DNA of 49,262 nt from Parabacteroides distasonis (lineage in GTDB: Bacteria > Bacteroidota > Bacteroidia > Bacteroidales > Tannerellaceae): the NCBI GenBank assembly GCA_021531775.1, contig JAFBIU010000027.1, forward strand, positions 1 through 49,262, read 5' to 3'. The notes under the pieces were generated by a model. It was not told the origin of the DNA and made no database searches. It was given only the letters and a program-made list of their open reading frames with translations. Position 1 is the stretch's first letter. The number at the start of each line of letters is the position of its first letter. Shown here piece by piece: positions 15,787 to 25,059 of this stretch. The position numbers and the translations under genes were made by a program.

Positions 15787-18168
15787 ATGATGATTCAACA
15801 TCTGGCAAGAGGGGCTTCTCGAAGTCTGCTCTGGTTTGTCTTGGGCTTTATGCCTTTCATTGTGTGTGCACAAACACGTTATCCGTTGACAGGTCGGATC
15901 ACCGATGCTGCCCACCAGCCGTTGCCCTATGCGACCGTGGCTGTGGAGGGAGAAACGTTCGGTACCTATTCGGATGAAGCGGGAAACTATGTCTTGACCT
16001 TACCCGTCGGTACCTATACGATTGTTTATTCATCGGTGGGCTATGAGACCCTTCGGCTGAAATGTTCCATCCGTCGGGCATCGAAGCAGGATGTGGTCTT
16101 GCGCGAAGATGCCATCACGCTCCATGCTGTGGAGGTGTATGGCAAGTCTCAGACGCAACAGATCCGAGAGGGGGTGTTTAATGCCAATGCATTGGATGTT
16201 AAACCGCTGGCCAATTCAGTGCACAACCTGAATGAGATGGTGAACCGATCGACCGGCATCCGTGTACGGGAAGAGGGAGGTGTCGGTTCCGATTTTGACC
16301 TCTCCATCAATGGCATGTCGGGCAATTCGGTCCGCTATTTTCTGGATGGTGTTCCCTTGGATGCGAAAGGCAGTGGTGTCTCGTTGGCCAATCTGCCGGT
16401 CAATCTGATCGAACGGATCGAGATCTACAAAGGGGTGGTTCCGGCCAGTTTGGGTGCGGATGCCTTGGGAGGTGCCATCAACATCATCACGAATCAGGCT
16501 GCCCGCAATTACCTGGATGCTTCGTATGGGGTGGGATCGTTCCACACGCATAAGGCGGATCTGAATGCCCAGTTTGTCGAGCCGAAGAGCGGACTGCAGA
16601 TTCGTCCGACCCTGGGTATCAACTATTCGAAGAATGACTACCTGATGAAAGGGGTGGAGGTTTGGGATGAGGCGAGCCGGAAATACATTGCGGCCAACCG
16701 GAAACGTTTTCACGATGATTATTTCTCCCTCCTAGGCCAATTGGAGGTGGGGGTGGTGAACAAGCCGTGGGCGGATGCCTTTTATGTGTCGGGCTCCTAC
16801 TCCAAGACGGACAAGGATTTGCAGACCGGTTCGATCCAGAGCAAGGTGTATGGTGAAGCGCGTCGGTTGGTGGATGCCTGGAACCTGTCAGCCCGCTACC
16901 GCAAACGTGATTTTCTTTTCCAAGGGTTGCAGTTAAATGCTTCGCTCTCGCATACATGGGACCATTCGTTGACCGTTGATTCGGCTTTCCGGAAATACAA
17001 TTGGAATGGGGAGTATATCGAGACGACCCGCAATGAGATTACCGGCAATGACCGTTCGTTGCGCCATTACAAACGGCCGTTGACCATCGTACGGACCAAT
17101 TTTGATTATCTGTTGGCTCCCCATCATTCGGTCAATCTGAATTACCTGCTGAATCGGACGGGCAACCAACGTACGGACGATTTGGATACATCCTTCGAAC
17201 CTTCGAAGGATGTGCTGACCAAACATATCATCGGCCTCTCTTACAACCAGTCTCTGCTGGAGGGGCGACTGGAAAATACCCTCTTTGTGAAAGACTATCT
17301 CAACCATCTGAAGCTGCAGCAACAGGATCAGTACTGGATCACCGGTTCGGAGGGAATGCCTGCTTCTTCGACCAAAAATAATGTAGGTTATGGTCTCGGC
17401 TCCCGTTTTGAATGGTTGCCAGAGTTGGCTTTCAAGGCTTCCTTTGAACATAGTGTGCGTTTGCCGTTGGCACGTGAGTTGTTGGGGAACGGTACAACGG
17501 TCTATCCCAACGTACGGTTGCAGCCGGAAAACAGCAACAATGTGAATGCCGGATTGTATGGAACCCTCACGTTGGCACGCCAACATCGGCTCTATTATGA
17601 AGTGAACGGCTTCTTCCGGGATGTGAATGATTATATTCGGGCTGTTCTCTCCCAAATGGAGGGCATGATGCAATATGAGAATGTGGCAAGTGTCGATATC
17701 AAGGGTGTCGAGGGCGAGTTGCGCTACAGCTGGAGCGATCGGCTGCAGGTGGTGGCGAATGCCAGTTATCAGGATGCCCGTGACAAACAGCAGTTCAAGG
17801 CCGATGGCAAGCCTTCGATCTCCTACAACAACAAGATTCCGAACCGTCCGTGGCTCTTCAGCAATGCTGAGGTAAACTGGACGTTCCCCCATGTGGGCTG
17901 GCCGGATAGCAAATTGCAGGTGGGTTACCGCTATCAATATGTGCATTGGTTTTACCTGACGTGGGAGGGGTATGGCAGTCTGGAGAGCAAGTCGCGTATC
18001 CCCACCCAACATGTACATGGGGTGTTGGCCACCTATTCCTGGCATCAAGACCAGTATAATCTCTCGCTGGAGTGTACCAACCTGCTGGATGCACGTCTGT
18101 ATGACAATTTTATGCTGCAGAAACCGGGTCGTTCCTTCTTCTGTAAGTTCCGATTATTCATTCATTAA
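15787..18168 (+). CDS. TonB-dependent outer-membrane receptor under B12 riboswitch control (XusA/BtuB-like)
   Basis: The ATG at 15787 follows the riboswitch and gives 793 residues; an ATG three bases later is equally possible. A signal peptide ends near FIVCAQ (about residue 28). Next is a carboxypeptidase-regulatory-like domain (YPLTGRITDAAHQPLPYATV, about 32-115) typical of Bacteroidetes receptors. The plug follows, with VRYFLDGVPLDAKGSGVSLA and LGADALGGAINIIT, then a 22-strand-type barrel ending in an aromatic residue followed by a short IH tail. It should move a corrinoid across the outer membrane using TonB energy. It heads a 12-gene operon of B12 uptake and synthesis and is followed 17 bases later by its likely lipoprotein partner. 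Confidence 0.92.
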   Translation: MMIQHLARGASRSLLWFVLGFMPFIVCAQTRYPLTGRITDAAHQPLPYATVAVEGETFGTYSDEAGNYVLTLPVGTYTIVYSSVGYETLRLKCSIRRASKQDVVLREDAITLHAVEVYGKSQTQQIREGVFNANALDVKPLANSVHNLNEMVNRSTGIRVREEGGVGSDFDLSINGMSGNSVRYFLDGVPLDAKGSGVSLANLPVNLIERIEIYKGVVPASLGADALGGAINIITNQAARNYLDASYGVGSFHTHKADLNAQFVEPKSGLQIRPTLGINYSKNDYLMKGVEVWDEASRKYIAANRKRFHDDYFSLLGQLEVGVVNKPWADAFYVSGSYSKTDKDLQTGSIQSKVYGEARRLVDAWNLSARYRKRDFLFQGLQLNASLSHTWDHSLTVDSAFRKYNWNGEYIETTRNEITGNDRSLRHYKRPLTIVRTNFDYLLAPHHSVNLNYLLNRTGNQRTDDLDTSFEPSKDVLTKHIIGLSYNQSLLEGRLENTLFVKDYLNHLKLQQQDQYWITGSEGMPASSTKNNVGYGLGSRFEWLPELAFKASFEHSVRLPLARELLGNGTTVYPNVRLQPENSNNVNAGLYGTLTLARQHRLYYEVNGFFRDVNDYIRAVLSQMEGMMQYENVASVDIKGVEGELRYSWSDRLQVVANASYQDARDKQQFKADGKPSISYNNKIPNRPWLFSNAEVNWTFPHVGWPDSKLQVGYRYQYVHWFYLTWEGYGSLESKSRIPTQHVHGVLATYSWHQDQYNLSLECTNLLDARLYDNFMLQKPGRSFFCKFRLFIH

Positions 18169-18185
18169 ATAATAATAAAGTTACA

Positions 18186-19511
18186 ATGAAACGATTATCT
18201 TTTTGGGCTTGCCTTTGCGCAAGCGCTTTGTTGGCATGTACATTGAATGCATGTTCGGATGACGATCCCGTAGTGCCGGAAACACCTGTTCAACCCGAGG
18301 AACCTTCGGAACCGGAAGAGCCTGCTCAGCCGGAAGAGCCGGTGATTGCCCAAACCTACCATTTCGATGTGTGGGTGACAGTGGGTTCGAACGGAGGTAT
18401 GGGTTCGACAGACGCGATCTTGGTGAAGAGTCTCGACTCATTGACGGCACAACCGACCATCAATTTCTTGAACGATGGAGTGGATGTGACGGCTACCATT
18501 AAAGAGGAGACCATCCTCAAGGGTAAATATTACTATCAGGTGCCTGTTGCGGCCGATCGGTTTGCCAAGTATCAGATTGTCGATAACAAGTTGGTGACCA
18601 TTGCCGAACAGCCGTTTGTGCAGAACACCTTCAAGGACCGTCGCTACACCCATGCTTGGATCGACGACAATACGCTGGTCTTCATGGCTGCCAATGGTAC
18701 GGCCAACAAGGTGATCTGGACGAAGCTGGATGCTTCGGACATGCATATTCTGGCTGAAGGCGAATTGACGTTGGAGGTGCCGGAAGGCGACAAGTTCAGT
18801 ACGTCGGGTCTGGCCCGTTACCGGAAATCGGACGACCGCATCATCTACTTCTTCCAGCATAAGAAGGAGAAGACCAACTTCTATGCGGCCTTCATCAATG
18901 CCCAGGACATGAGTGTTGAGAAGGAGGTAAAAGAGGATCGGGCCGAGATGATGGCCGGTACGGCTTATGGTGAACTGTTGCAGGACAAGATGTTCTTCGA
19001 CGATGAGGAGAATCTCTATTTAGCCTGCAACAGTGTATTACCGGGAGCAACCAGTTCGACCCAACAGTTTGGCCGCTTGTTGCGTGTCAAGCGTGATGCA
19101 CTCGATTTCGACAAGGAGTATGTAGGCTTCCGCTATGAAACGGGTAAGCTGATCACGGCCTCCTATTTGGCCAACGGCAAGGCCTTGCTGTATGTGATGG
19201 ATCCGGAATATACGGGTGCGAATGCGTGGGCCAATGCCTACAACAGTTATTATGCCATCCTGGATCTGACGACCGACGAACGGTCAGAAATCCAGTTTGA
19301 AGGTAAGAGCTTGCCCTACAGCAGTGGTAACTTCTCCCAACGTTCGGTGGTAGTGGGCGACAAGGCTTACATCGGTACCAATCCGGAAAACGAACAGCCG
19401 ACGATCTATATTTACGACATTCCGACCGGTCATGTGACCAAGGGATTGAGTATTACGGAAGGCTATGGCTTCGACCGTATCACAGTGATGGATAATGCAG
19501 ACCAGGAATAA
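18186..19511 (+). CDS. Surface lipoprotein, DUF4374 family (XusB-like), partner of the TonB receptor
   Basis: A 441-residue lipoprotein. The lipobox ends at Cys23 (TLNAC) and is followed by SDDD, an acidic export signal that in Bacteroidetes directs lipoproteins to the cell surface. A linker rich in PEEP repeats spans about residues 28-53. The remainder resembles a beta-propeller with repeated blade-like segments and matches the DUF4374 family. XusB of the B. thetaiotaomicron xenosiderophore system belongs to this family and binds its ligand outside the cell. Here the gene sits in a B12-controlled operon, so a corrinoid or its cobalt may be the ligand. BtuG, the known B12-capturing surface lipoprotein, belongs to a different propeller family. 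Confidence 0.8.
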   Translation: MKRLSFWACLCASALLACTLNACSDDDPVVPETPVQPEEPSEPEEPAQPEEPVIAQTYHFDVWVTVGSNGGMGSTDAILVKSLDSLTAQPTINFLNDGVDVTATIKEETILKGKYYYQVPVAADRFAKYQIVDNKLVTIAEQPFVQNTFKDRRYTHAWIDDNTLVFMAANGTANKVIWTKLDASDMHILAEGELTLEVPEGDKFSTSGLARYRKSDDRIIYFFQHKKEKTNFYAAFINAQDMSVEKEVKEDRAEMMAGTAYGELLQDKMFFDDEENLYLACNSVLPGATSSTQQFGRLLRVKRDALDFDKEYVGFRYETGKLITASYLANGKALLYVMDPEYTGANAWANAYNSYYAILDLTTDERSEIQFEGKSLPYSSGNFSQRSVVVGDKAYIGTNPENEQPTIYIYDIPTGHVTKGLSITEGYGFDRITVMDNADQE

Positions 19512-19522
19512 CATGTAAACAG

Positions 19523-20983
19523 ATGAATAGAGGTGTCAAACTACTTTTCAGTACCCATCGGGTCAGCGGGACCCTCATCGCCCTCTTCTTCCTGATGTGG
19601 TTTGTGACAGGGTTGGTACTGCTCTATCATCCCTTCCCGCGTGTCTCTGCAGAAGCGTTGAACGCACATCTGGAGCAGCTTCCGGATGAACTGCCCTCGC
19701 TCGATTCGATTCGTCAACGGGCGGGCGGAGAGATCCGGAAACTGCACATCTATCAATACCAGGGGCAGACTTTACTGGAGGTATCGACAGCCGATACCTC
19801 CTTGCTGCTCTCGGCAGATCCCTCCGAAACGGTCCGGCCCATCACCTTTGCTTCGGTCGAGCAGACGGCCCAACGTTGGTTCGAGGCTCCCATCGTGCGG
19901 GTCGATACGTTGCACCAGCGGGCCCAATGGGTCTTGTTCACCAAATATGACCGGATGCTTCCGATTTATCGTTTCTATTTCGATGACCCGGAGCAACATG
20001 AGCTCTTCATCTCCGGACAGAATGGTCAGGTGCAGCAGCTCACCACCCGCAGTTCCCGTTTGTGGGCCTGGGTGGGTGCGATTCCGCATAAACTCTACAT
20101 CCCGGCTTTGCGTTGCCGGTTGGAGCTCTGGATGAACACCTTTGCGGTGGGAGGAGCCCTCTGTTTCTTGGCAGCCCTCAGTGGACTTTTCGTCAGCCTC
20201 TATGTCCTATACAAACAGTATAGGCGGCATCACACGTGGAAGAGCCCCTATCACAAACGCTGGTACCATCTGCATCATGTGTGGGGATTGGTGTTCAGTA
20301 TCGTGGTGATCGCTTGGGGCATCAGTGGCTATTTCTCGATGCAACGCATTCCTCAATGGTTGATCAATACACAAGGCGAATACATCTTCAATGCCTCCCG
20401 TCTCTGGGGCAAGAAACCCTTGCCGATGGATGCCTATCGCTTGGACTATCGGACCTTGAAACAACGTTATCCCGATCTGAAGGAGGTGACGTGGGGCCAT
20501 TTTCGGGAGATACCCGCCTATGAGGTGACTGCCGGTAGCCGGACGTTCTGGATCGATGCCTCTACCACGGAAGTCAAGGAACTGTGGATTCCGGAGGAGA
20601 CGGTTGCAGCCGGTATTCGTGCCGTACATGGGGAGGAGGTCCGCTTTCAACTGGAGACGATGGAGCAGTATGATAACTATTACCTGTCGCGCTCGATGGA
20701 TTTACCGTTGCCGGTCTATCGGATCACGGTGGAAGATGCCAATCGAAGTCGCTACTATGTGAGCCCCCAAACCGGTTATGTGCGCTATCTGAACAAAAAC
20801 AAGGTGGTGAAGAAGTGGCTCTTCCAGGGCATCCATTACCTGCATACCGCTTGGTTCATGGAGCATCCTGTGGTGTGGCAAATCTGCCTCTGGATCTGTT
20901 GCTTGGGTGGTGCTTTTGTCTGCCTGACCGGAAGCTGGTTGGGATTCCTGTATGTCAAACGAATCTTCAAACATCATGACTGA
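19523..20983 (+). CDS. PepSY-associated inner-membrane protein (XusC-like, putative reductase)
   Basis: A 486-residue protein with four membrane segments: near residue 20 (LIALFFLMWFVTGLVLLY), near 205, near 255 (GLVFSIVVIAWGISGYF), and at the end (WICCLGGAFVCLTGSWL). PepSY-like domains lie between them in the periplasm. Histidines in HRVSG, IPHKLY, YHLHHVWG and GIHYLHTAW flank the helices, as expected for b-type haem binding in PepSY_TM proteins. The family is thought to reduce metal-ligand complexes during siderophore uptake. In this operon it may reduce a corrinoid cobalt centre, but that is inference. It overlaps the next gene by eight bases. Confidence 0.82.
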   Translation: MNRGVKLLFSTHRVSGTLIALFFLMWFVTGLVLLYHPFPRVSAEALNAHLEQLPDELPSLDSIRQRAGGEIRKLHIYQYQGQTLLEVSTADTSLLLSADPSETVRPITFASVEQTAQRWFEAPIVRVDTLHQRAQWVLFTKYDRMLPIYRFYFDDPEQHELFISGQNGQVQQLTTRSSRLWAWVGAIPHKLYIPALRCRLELWMNTFAVGGALCFLAALSGLFVSLYVLYKQYRRHHTWKSPYHKRWYHLHHVWGLVFSIVVIAWGISGYFSMQRIPQWLINTQGEYIFNASRLWGKKPLPMDAYRLDYRTLKQRYPDLKEVTWGHFREIPAYEVTAGSRTFWIDASTTEVKELWIPEETVAAGIRAVHGEEVRFQLETMEQYDNYYLSRSMDLPLPVYRITVEDANRSRYYVSPQTGYVRYLNKNKVVKKWLFQGIHYLHTAWFMEHPVVWQICLWICCLGGAFVCLTGSWLGFLYVKRIFKHHD

Positions 20984-22310
20984 ACAACCCCTGATCCCTC
21001 AATTCCTGATTGCCGCCCCCACATCGGGCAGTGGCAAGACGCTGGTGGCCCGTGGGCTGATGGCCACGTTGGCTCGTCGTGGGCTTCAGGTCCAACCCTT
21101 CAAAGGGGGACCTGATTACATTGATACCAAATTTCATGCGTGGGCAGCCGGTCGGCCTTCGGTCAATTTAGATCTGTTCATGGCCTCTGCCACCCATGTC
21201 GAAGAGCTGTATGCCCATTACGCACAAGGGGCTGATGCCTGTATCGTGGAGGGCATGATGGGACTGTTTGACGGATACGATCGGGATCGAGGCTCCTCGG
21301 CATCCCTGGCTGAACTCCTACATCTGCCGGTGGTGTTGGTGGTCAATGCCCAATCGGCTGCCTATTCGACAGCCGCTTTGATTGCCGGATTTCTCCATTT
21401 CCATCCGGCCTTGCAGATAGCCGGAGTCCTCTTCAATCGGGTGGGTTCGACCCGCCATTTTGCGATGTTGCAGGAGGTGTGTGCCGATCTGCAGGTTCCC
21501 TGTTTCGGCTATCTGCCGAAGGACCCCCTCTTGGAACAATCCTCCCGCTACTTGGGTCTGGACTTCAGTCAGGTGGAACGGTCGGATTCCTGGGAACGCC
21601 TGATGAGTTATATGGCAGAGACCGTTCGGTTAGAGGCTTTGTTGGAGGCCACCCGCTTGCCGGCTCCATTGCCAGCCGATCCTTTTCGGTCGGTCGAGCG
21701 ACGGCCGGTTCGGATCGTTGTGGCACGCCATCCGGAGTCTTTTACCTTTATATATACGCAACACCTCGACCTGCTGGGTCGCATGGGGGAGGTCAGCTTC
21801 TTCGATCCGGAACAAAACAAACCCCTGCCGGAGGATACGGAACTGCTCTATCTGCCCGGAGGCTATCCGGAGAAACAGGTGGCCTGTCTGTCGCAAGCCT
21901 CCTGTTCGCGGGAGAGCATTCGTCGGTATATCGAAGCGGGCGGACGCACGTTGGCCGAATGTGGCGGCATGATCTATTTGTCGCAAGGGCTGCGGGTCGA
22001 TGAGCGGCCGGAGCCTTGGCCCTTGGTGGGGGCTTTACCCTTTGCGATTACGGCCGAACGAGCCTACAAGAAGCTACATTTGGGGTATCGACAAGGGAGC
22101 TATCAGGGAGTTCTGTTGCGTGGGCATGAGTTCCACTACACCTGTGTGGCCGATCCGGAGAGTGCACCCCCTTCGATTGTGCAGTTGTCGGATGCCAAAG
22201 GCCACCCTTGTGCGACTCCGGTGTTCCGGCAAAATCGTCTGTTGGCGAGCTACATGCATCTCTATTGGGGTGAATTGGATATTTGGAAACTATTGGATGA
22301 AACGAAATGA
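20976..22310 (+). CDS. cbiA: Cobyrinate a,c-diamide synthase
   Basis: A 444-residue glutamine-dependent amidotransferase that amidates the a and c side chains of the corrin ring, using ATP. The N-terminal P-loop-like site is APTSGSGKT, followed by PFKGGPDYID and EGMMGLFDG typical of CbiA/CobB. The C-terminal class I glutaminase domain has LPGGYPE, the nucleophile region AECGGMIYL, and HEFHYT. The start at 20976 is chosen because it overlaps the PepSY stop by eight bases and begins the family-like sequence; 20952 is an alternative. Its stop is followed one base later by the adenosyltransferase. Confidence 0.93.
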   Translation: MTEQPLIPQFLIAAPTSGSGKTLVARGLMATLARRGLQVQPFKGGPDYIDTKFHAWAAGRPSVNLDLFMASATHVEELYAHYAQGADACIVEGMMGLFDGYDRDRGSSASLAELLHLPVVLVVNAQSAAYSTAALIAGFLHFHPALQIAGVLFNRVGSTRHFAMLQEVCADLQVPCFGYLPKDPLLEQSSRYLGLDFSQVERSDSWERLMSYMAETVRLEALLEATRLPAPLPADPFRSVERRPVRIVVARHPESFTFIYTQHLDLLGRMGEVSFFDPEQNKPLPEDTELLYLPGGYPEKQVACLSQASCSRESIRRYIEAGGRTLAECGGMIYLSQGLRVDERPEPWPLVGALPFAITAERAYKKLHLGYRQGSYQGVLLRGHEFHYTCVADPESAPPSIVQLSDAKGHPCATPVFRQNRLLASYMHLYWGELDIWKLLDETK

Positions 22311-22311
22311 A

Positions 22312-22839
22312 ATGAAACAGATTTATACACGTACCGGAGATACCGGTCTGACCAGTCTTCGCGGAGGTATTCGCGTAGAGAAAGAGAGCATCCGGATCGA
22401 GACGAACGGATGTTTGGATGAACTGAATGCGTTGTTGGGGGTGGTGCGTTCGTTGGCACCTGCCGAATCGGAATTGGCCAAGAGCCTCCAAGGTATTCAG
22501 CGGGAACTGATGGTGATCATGAGTCATGTGGCCACACCGGAGGGAGAGGTGAATCCCAAACCTCTGCGGACTGATGGGTGGATCGAACAGTTCGAACAAC
22601 AGATCGATGCCTTGACGGCCACGGATCGGCCTGTCGGTTTTGTCCTGCCCGGGGGAACCCCATTGGCTGCCCATTTGCATTGGGCCCGTACCGTAGCCCG
22701 TCGGGCCGAACGTCGGTTGTGGAAGCTCCATCGGGAATCACCCCTGGATGCATCCATCTTGCGTTTTATGAATCGCCTGTCAGACTGGTTGTTTGCCGAA
22801 GCGTTGTATGGATCGGAACGAAAGGAGGAATGGTTATGA
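22312..22839 (+). CDS. ATP:cob(I)alamin adenosyltransferase, PduO type
   Basis: A 175-residue enzyme that attaches the 5'-deoxyadenosyl group to reduced cobalt. The N-terminal ATP loop YTRTGDTGLTSL and the later RTVARRAER helix are hallmark PduO-family motifs. CLDELNALLGVVRS forms part of the helical bundle. The ATG at 22312 directly follows the CbiA stop; one at 22297 in the same frame would add five residues. The stop overlaps the next ATG (ATGA at 22836-22839). In a B12 operon it serves corrinoid salvage or the adenosylation step of synthesis. Confidence 0.92.
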   Translation: MKQIYTRTGDTGLTSLRGGIRVEKESIRIETNGCLDELNALLGVVRSLAPAESELAKSLQGIQRELMVIMSHVATPEGEVNPKPLRTDGWIEQFEQQIDALTATDRPVGFVLPGGTPLAAHLHWARTVARRAERRLWKLHRESPLDASILRFMNRLSDWLFAEALYGSERKEEWL

Positions 22840-23996
22840 TAGGGAAATATATGTGTGGAGCCCTGTTGCTTCTGTTGATGGGGTGTCAGTCCGCTTCCCG
22901 AGAGGCGGTTACGGCCACATCGGATCAGCCGGTGAAGGAAACGATGGATCAGTCGGTTCGGATACAACCGATGTATGCCGAAGGGTTTCGGGTGGATTAT
23001 ACGGCCGAAGGGCTGCCGTTGGTGGAGATCCAGAACCCACAGGAACCACGAAGCCAGATTTATCGCTTTGCCCTCGTACCGAGGGGAACAGCTGCCGGAC
23101 AAACGGTTCCGAAGGAGTACACGCCCATTGAGATACCGATCCGGCATTGCATCTGTATGACTTCGCTCCAGCTCTCCAACTTCATCGCCTTGGAAGCGTA
23201 TGATTATGTGAGTGGGGTGACCAGTACCCGCCATCTGTTCAATGCGGAGATGAACGAACGTATCCGCAACGGGCAATGTGCCAAAATCGGCATTGAGGGG
23301 AATTTTGATCAGGAGATCATCCTGAGTATGGATCCGGATGTCATCTTCATTTCACCCTTCAAGCGAGGTGGCTATGAGTCCATGAAGGAGGTGCACACTC
23401 CCTTGGTTCCCCACTTGGGCTACAAGGAACGGACCCCTTTGGGACAGGCTGAATGGGTGAAACTGATCGGTCTTTTTATCGGAAAGGCACACGAGGCCAA
23501 CCAACTGTTTGCTGCCATTGAACAACGTTATCAGTCGTTGAAAGAAGAGGCGGCTCAGGTGAGCCAACGCCCGATTGTGTTCAGTGGGGAGATCCGAGGT
23601 GGAAACTGGTATGCGGTTGGCGGCAAAAGTTTCTTGGCCCAACTCTTTACCGATGCGGGAGCCGATTATTTCTTGAAAGAGGATGAGACTTCGGGTGGCG
23701 TGACGTTGGACTTTGAGACGGTTTATAGTCGGGCCGATCAAGCCGATTACTGGCGGATCGTCAACAGCTACGAAGGCAGCTATTCCTACGAAGCCTTGAA
23801 AGCCTCTGATCCCCGTTATGCCGATTTCAAGGCTTTCCAACAGCGGCAGGTGCTCTATTGCAACATGAACGAACGGCCCTTCTACGAACGGATGCCGATG
23901 GAGCCCGATGTGGTGCTGGCCGATCTGATTCATGCGTTCCATCCGGAACTATTGCCCGCCGATTATGAACCGCATTATTATGCTTTACTGAAATAG
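22836..23996 (+). CDS. Cobalamin-type ABC transporter, substrate-binding lipoprotein (BtuF-like)
   Basis: A 386-residue lipoprotein with the signal sequence ALLLLLMGCQS (lipobox cysteine near residue 18) and a two-lobed periplasmic-binding fold of the FepB/BtuF class (TroA-like). Recognisable segments are IALEAYDYVSGVTS, IILSMDPDVIFISPFKRGG and the C-terminal MEPDVVLADLIHAFHPEL. It should collect a corrinoid in the periplasm and deliver it to the permease encoded five bases downstream. Siderophore binding by this family is common, so cobalamin specificity rests on the operon. The start overlaps the adenosyltransferase stop. Confidence 0.85.
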   Translation: MIGKYMCGALLLLLMGCQSASREAVTATSDQPVKETMDQSVRIQPMYAEGFRVDYTAEGLPLVEIQNPQEPRSQIYRFALVPRGTAAGQTVPKEYTPIEIPIRHCICMTSLQLSNFIALEAYDYVSGVTSTRHLFNAEMNERIRNGQCAKIGIEGNFDQEIILSMDPDVIFISPFKRGGYESMKEVHTPLVPHLGYKERTPLGQAEWVKLIGLFIGKAHEANQLFAAIEQRYQSLKEEAAQVSQRPIVFSGEIRGGNWYAVGGKSFLAQLFTDAGADYFLKEDETSGGVTLDFETVYSRADQADYWRIVNSYEGSYSYEALKASDPRYADFKAFQQRQVLYCNMNERPFYERMPMEPDVVLADLIHAFHPELLPADYEPHYYALLK

Positions 23997-24000
23997 GGTC

Positions 24001-25038
24001 ATGAAACGTCCGCTTGTTCCTTTATTTAGCCTCATCCTGCTGGCGTTGGTGTTGGTTTTCCTGCTCAACCTGTTGTTGGGATCGGTCTCCATTCCCTTTT
24101 CGGCCATTTGCCGGATGTTGTTGGGGGATACTGACCAGCCCATCGTCTGGCAGAATATCCTGTGGAAATCACGTGTACCGCAGGCATTGACGGCTGTGGT
24201 GGCTGGTTCCGCCCTATCCATCAGCGGTTTGCAGATGCAGACTGTCTTCCGCAACCCGTTGGCCGACCCCTCGGTATTGGGGGTGAGTGCCGGAGCCAGT
24301 TTAGGGGTGGCCTGTGTCGTGTTGCTCTCCGGTACGGTCGGAGGAGTGGCTTTGAGCCGGTTGGGCTATTTGGGCGAAATTGCCCTCTCGTTGGCCGCTA
24401 TTGCCGGAGCAATGGCCGTTTTGGCACTCATTGTCTTTATATCCACACAAGTGAGGGGCAATGTGACCCTCTTGATTATTGGCGTGATGATCGGTTATGT
24501 GGCCAATGCCATCATTGGTGTGCTGAAATTCTTCAGTATCGAAGAGGATATTCGTGCCTATGTCATTTGGGGAATGGGTAGCTTTGCCCGTGTTTCGGGC
24601 GATCAGATGTTCCTTTTCATCACCTTGATGGTGCTGCTGTTGCCCCTTTCGTTTTTGCTCATCAAGACCTTGAATCTGTTATTGTTGGGCGAGAACTATG
24701 CACGCAATTTAGGGTTGAATATCGCTCGTGCACGCCTGTGGGTCATCTTGAGTGCCGGTATTCTGGTGGCAGTAGTGACCGCTTACTGTGGGCCCATCAT
24801 GTTTTTAGGATTGGCTGTACCCCATTTGGCACGGGCCATCTTCCGCTCGTCCGACCATCGGATTCTCATGCCAGCCACCCTCTTGTTGGGAGCATTTTTG
24901 GCGTTGGCCTGCAACCTCATCGCCCGGATGCCCGGATTTGAAGGGGCTTTGCCGTTGAATTCCGTGACAGCCCTGATTGGAGCACCGGTGGTGGCCTCTG
25001 TATTGTTCCGCAAACGGAAACAGGAGTTGAACGAATAA
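24001..25038 (+). CDS. FecCD/BtuC-type ABC transporter permease
   Basis: A 345-residue inner-membrane permease of the FecCD family with about ten hydrophobic helices. The conserved SISGLQMQTVFRNPLADPSV segment near residue 75 contains the family's coupling element. GLAVPHLARAIFRSSDHR near residue 270 is the cytoplasmic loop that contacts the ATPase. It forms a homodimer and imports cobalamin or metal chelates. It lies between the binding protein and the ATPase with very short gaps, so all three are one transporter. Confidence 0.92.
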   Translation: MKRPLVPLFSLILLALVLVFLLNLLLGSVSIPFSAICRMLLGDTDQPIVWQNILWKSRVPQALTAVVAGSALSISGLQMQTVFRNPLADPSVLGVSAGASLGVACVVLLSGTVGGVALSRLGYLGEIALSLAAIAGAMAVLALIVFISTQVRGNVTLLIIGVMIGYVANAIIGVLKFFSIEEDIRAYVIWGMGSFARVSGDQMFLFITLMVLLLPLSFLLIKTLNLLLLGENYARNLGLNIARARLWVILSAGILVAVVTAYCGPIMFLGLAVPHLARAIFRSSDHRILMPATLLLGAFLALACNLIARMPGFEGALPLNSVTALIGAPVVASVLFRKRKQELNE

Positions 25039-25059
25039 CAGAAAGGAGCAAATAGGATC

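Noticed and set aside
18186-19511. BtuG, the known B12-binding surface propeller
   Set aside because: The sequence fits DUF4374 (XusB family) and not the BtuG family, although a profile search would be needed to settle it.
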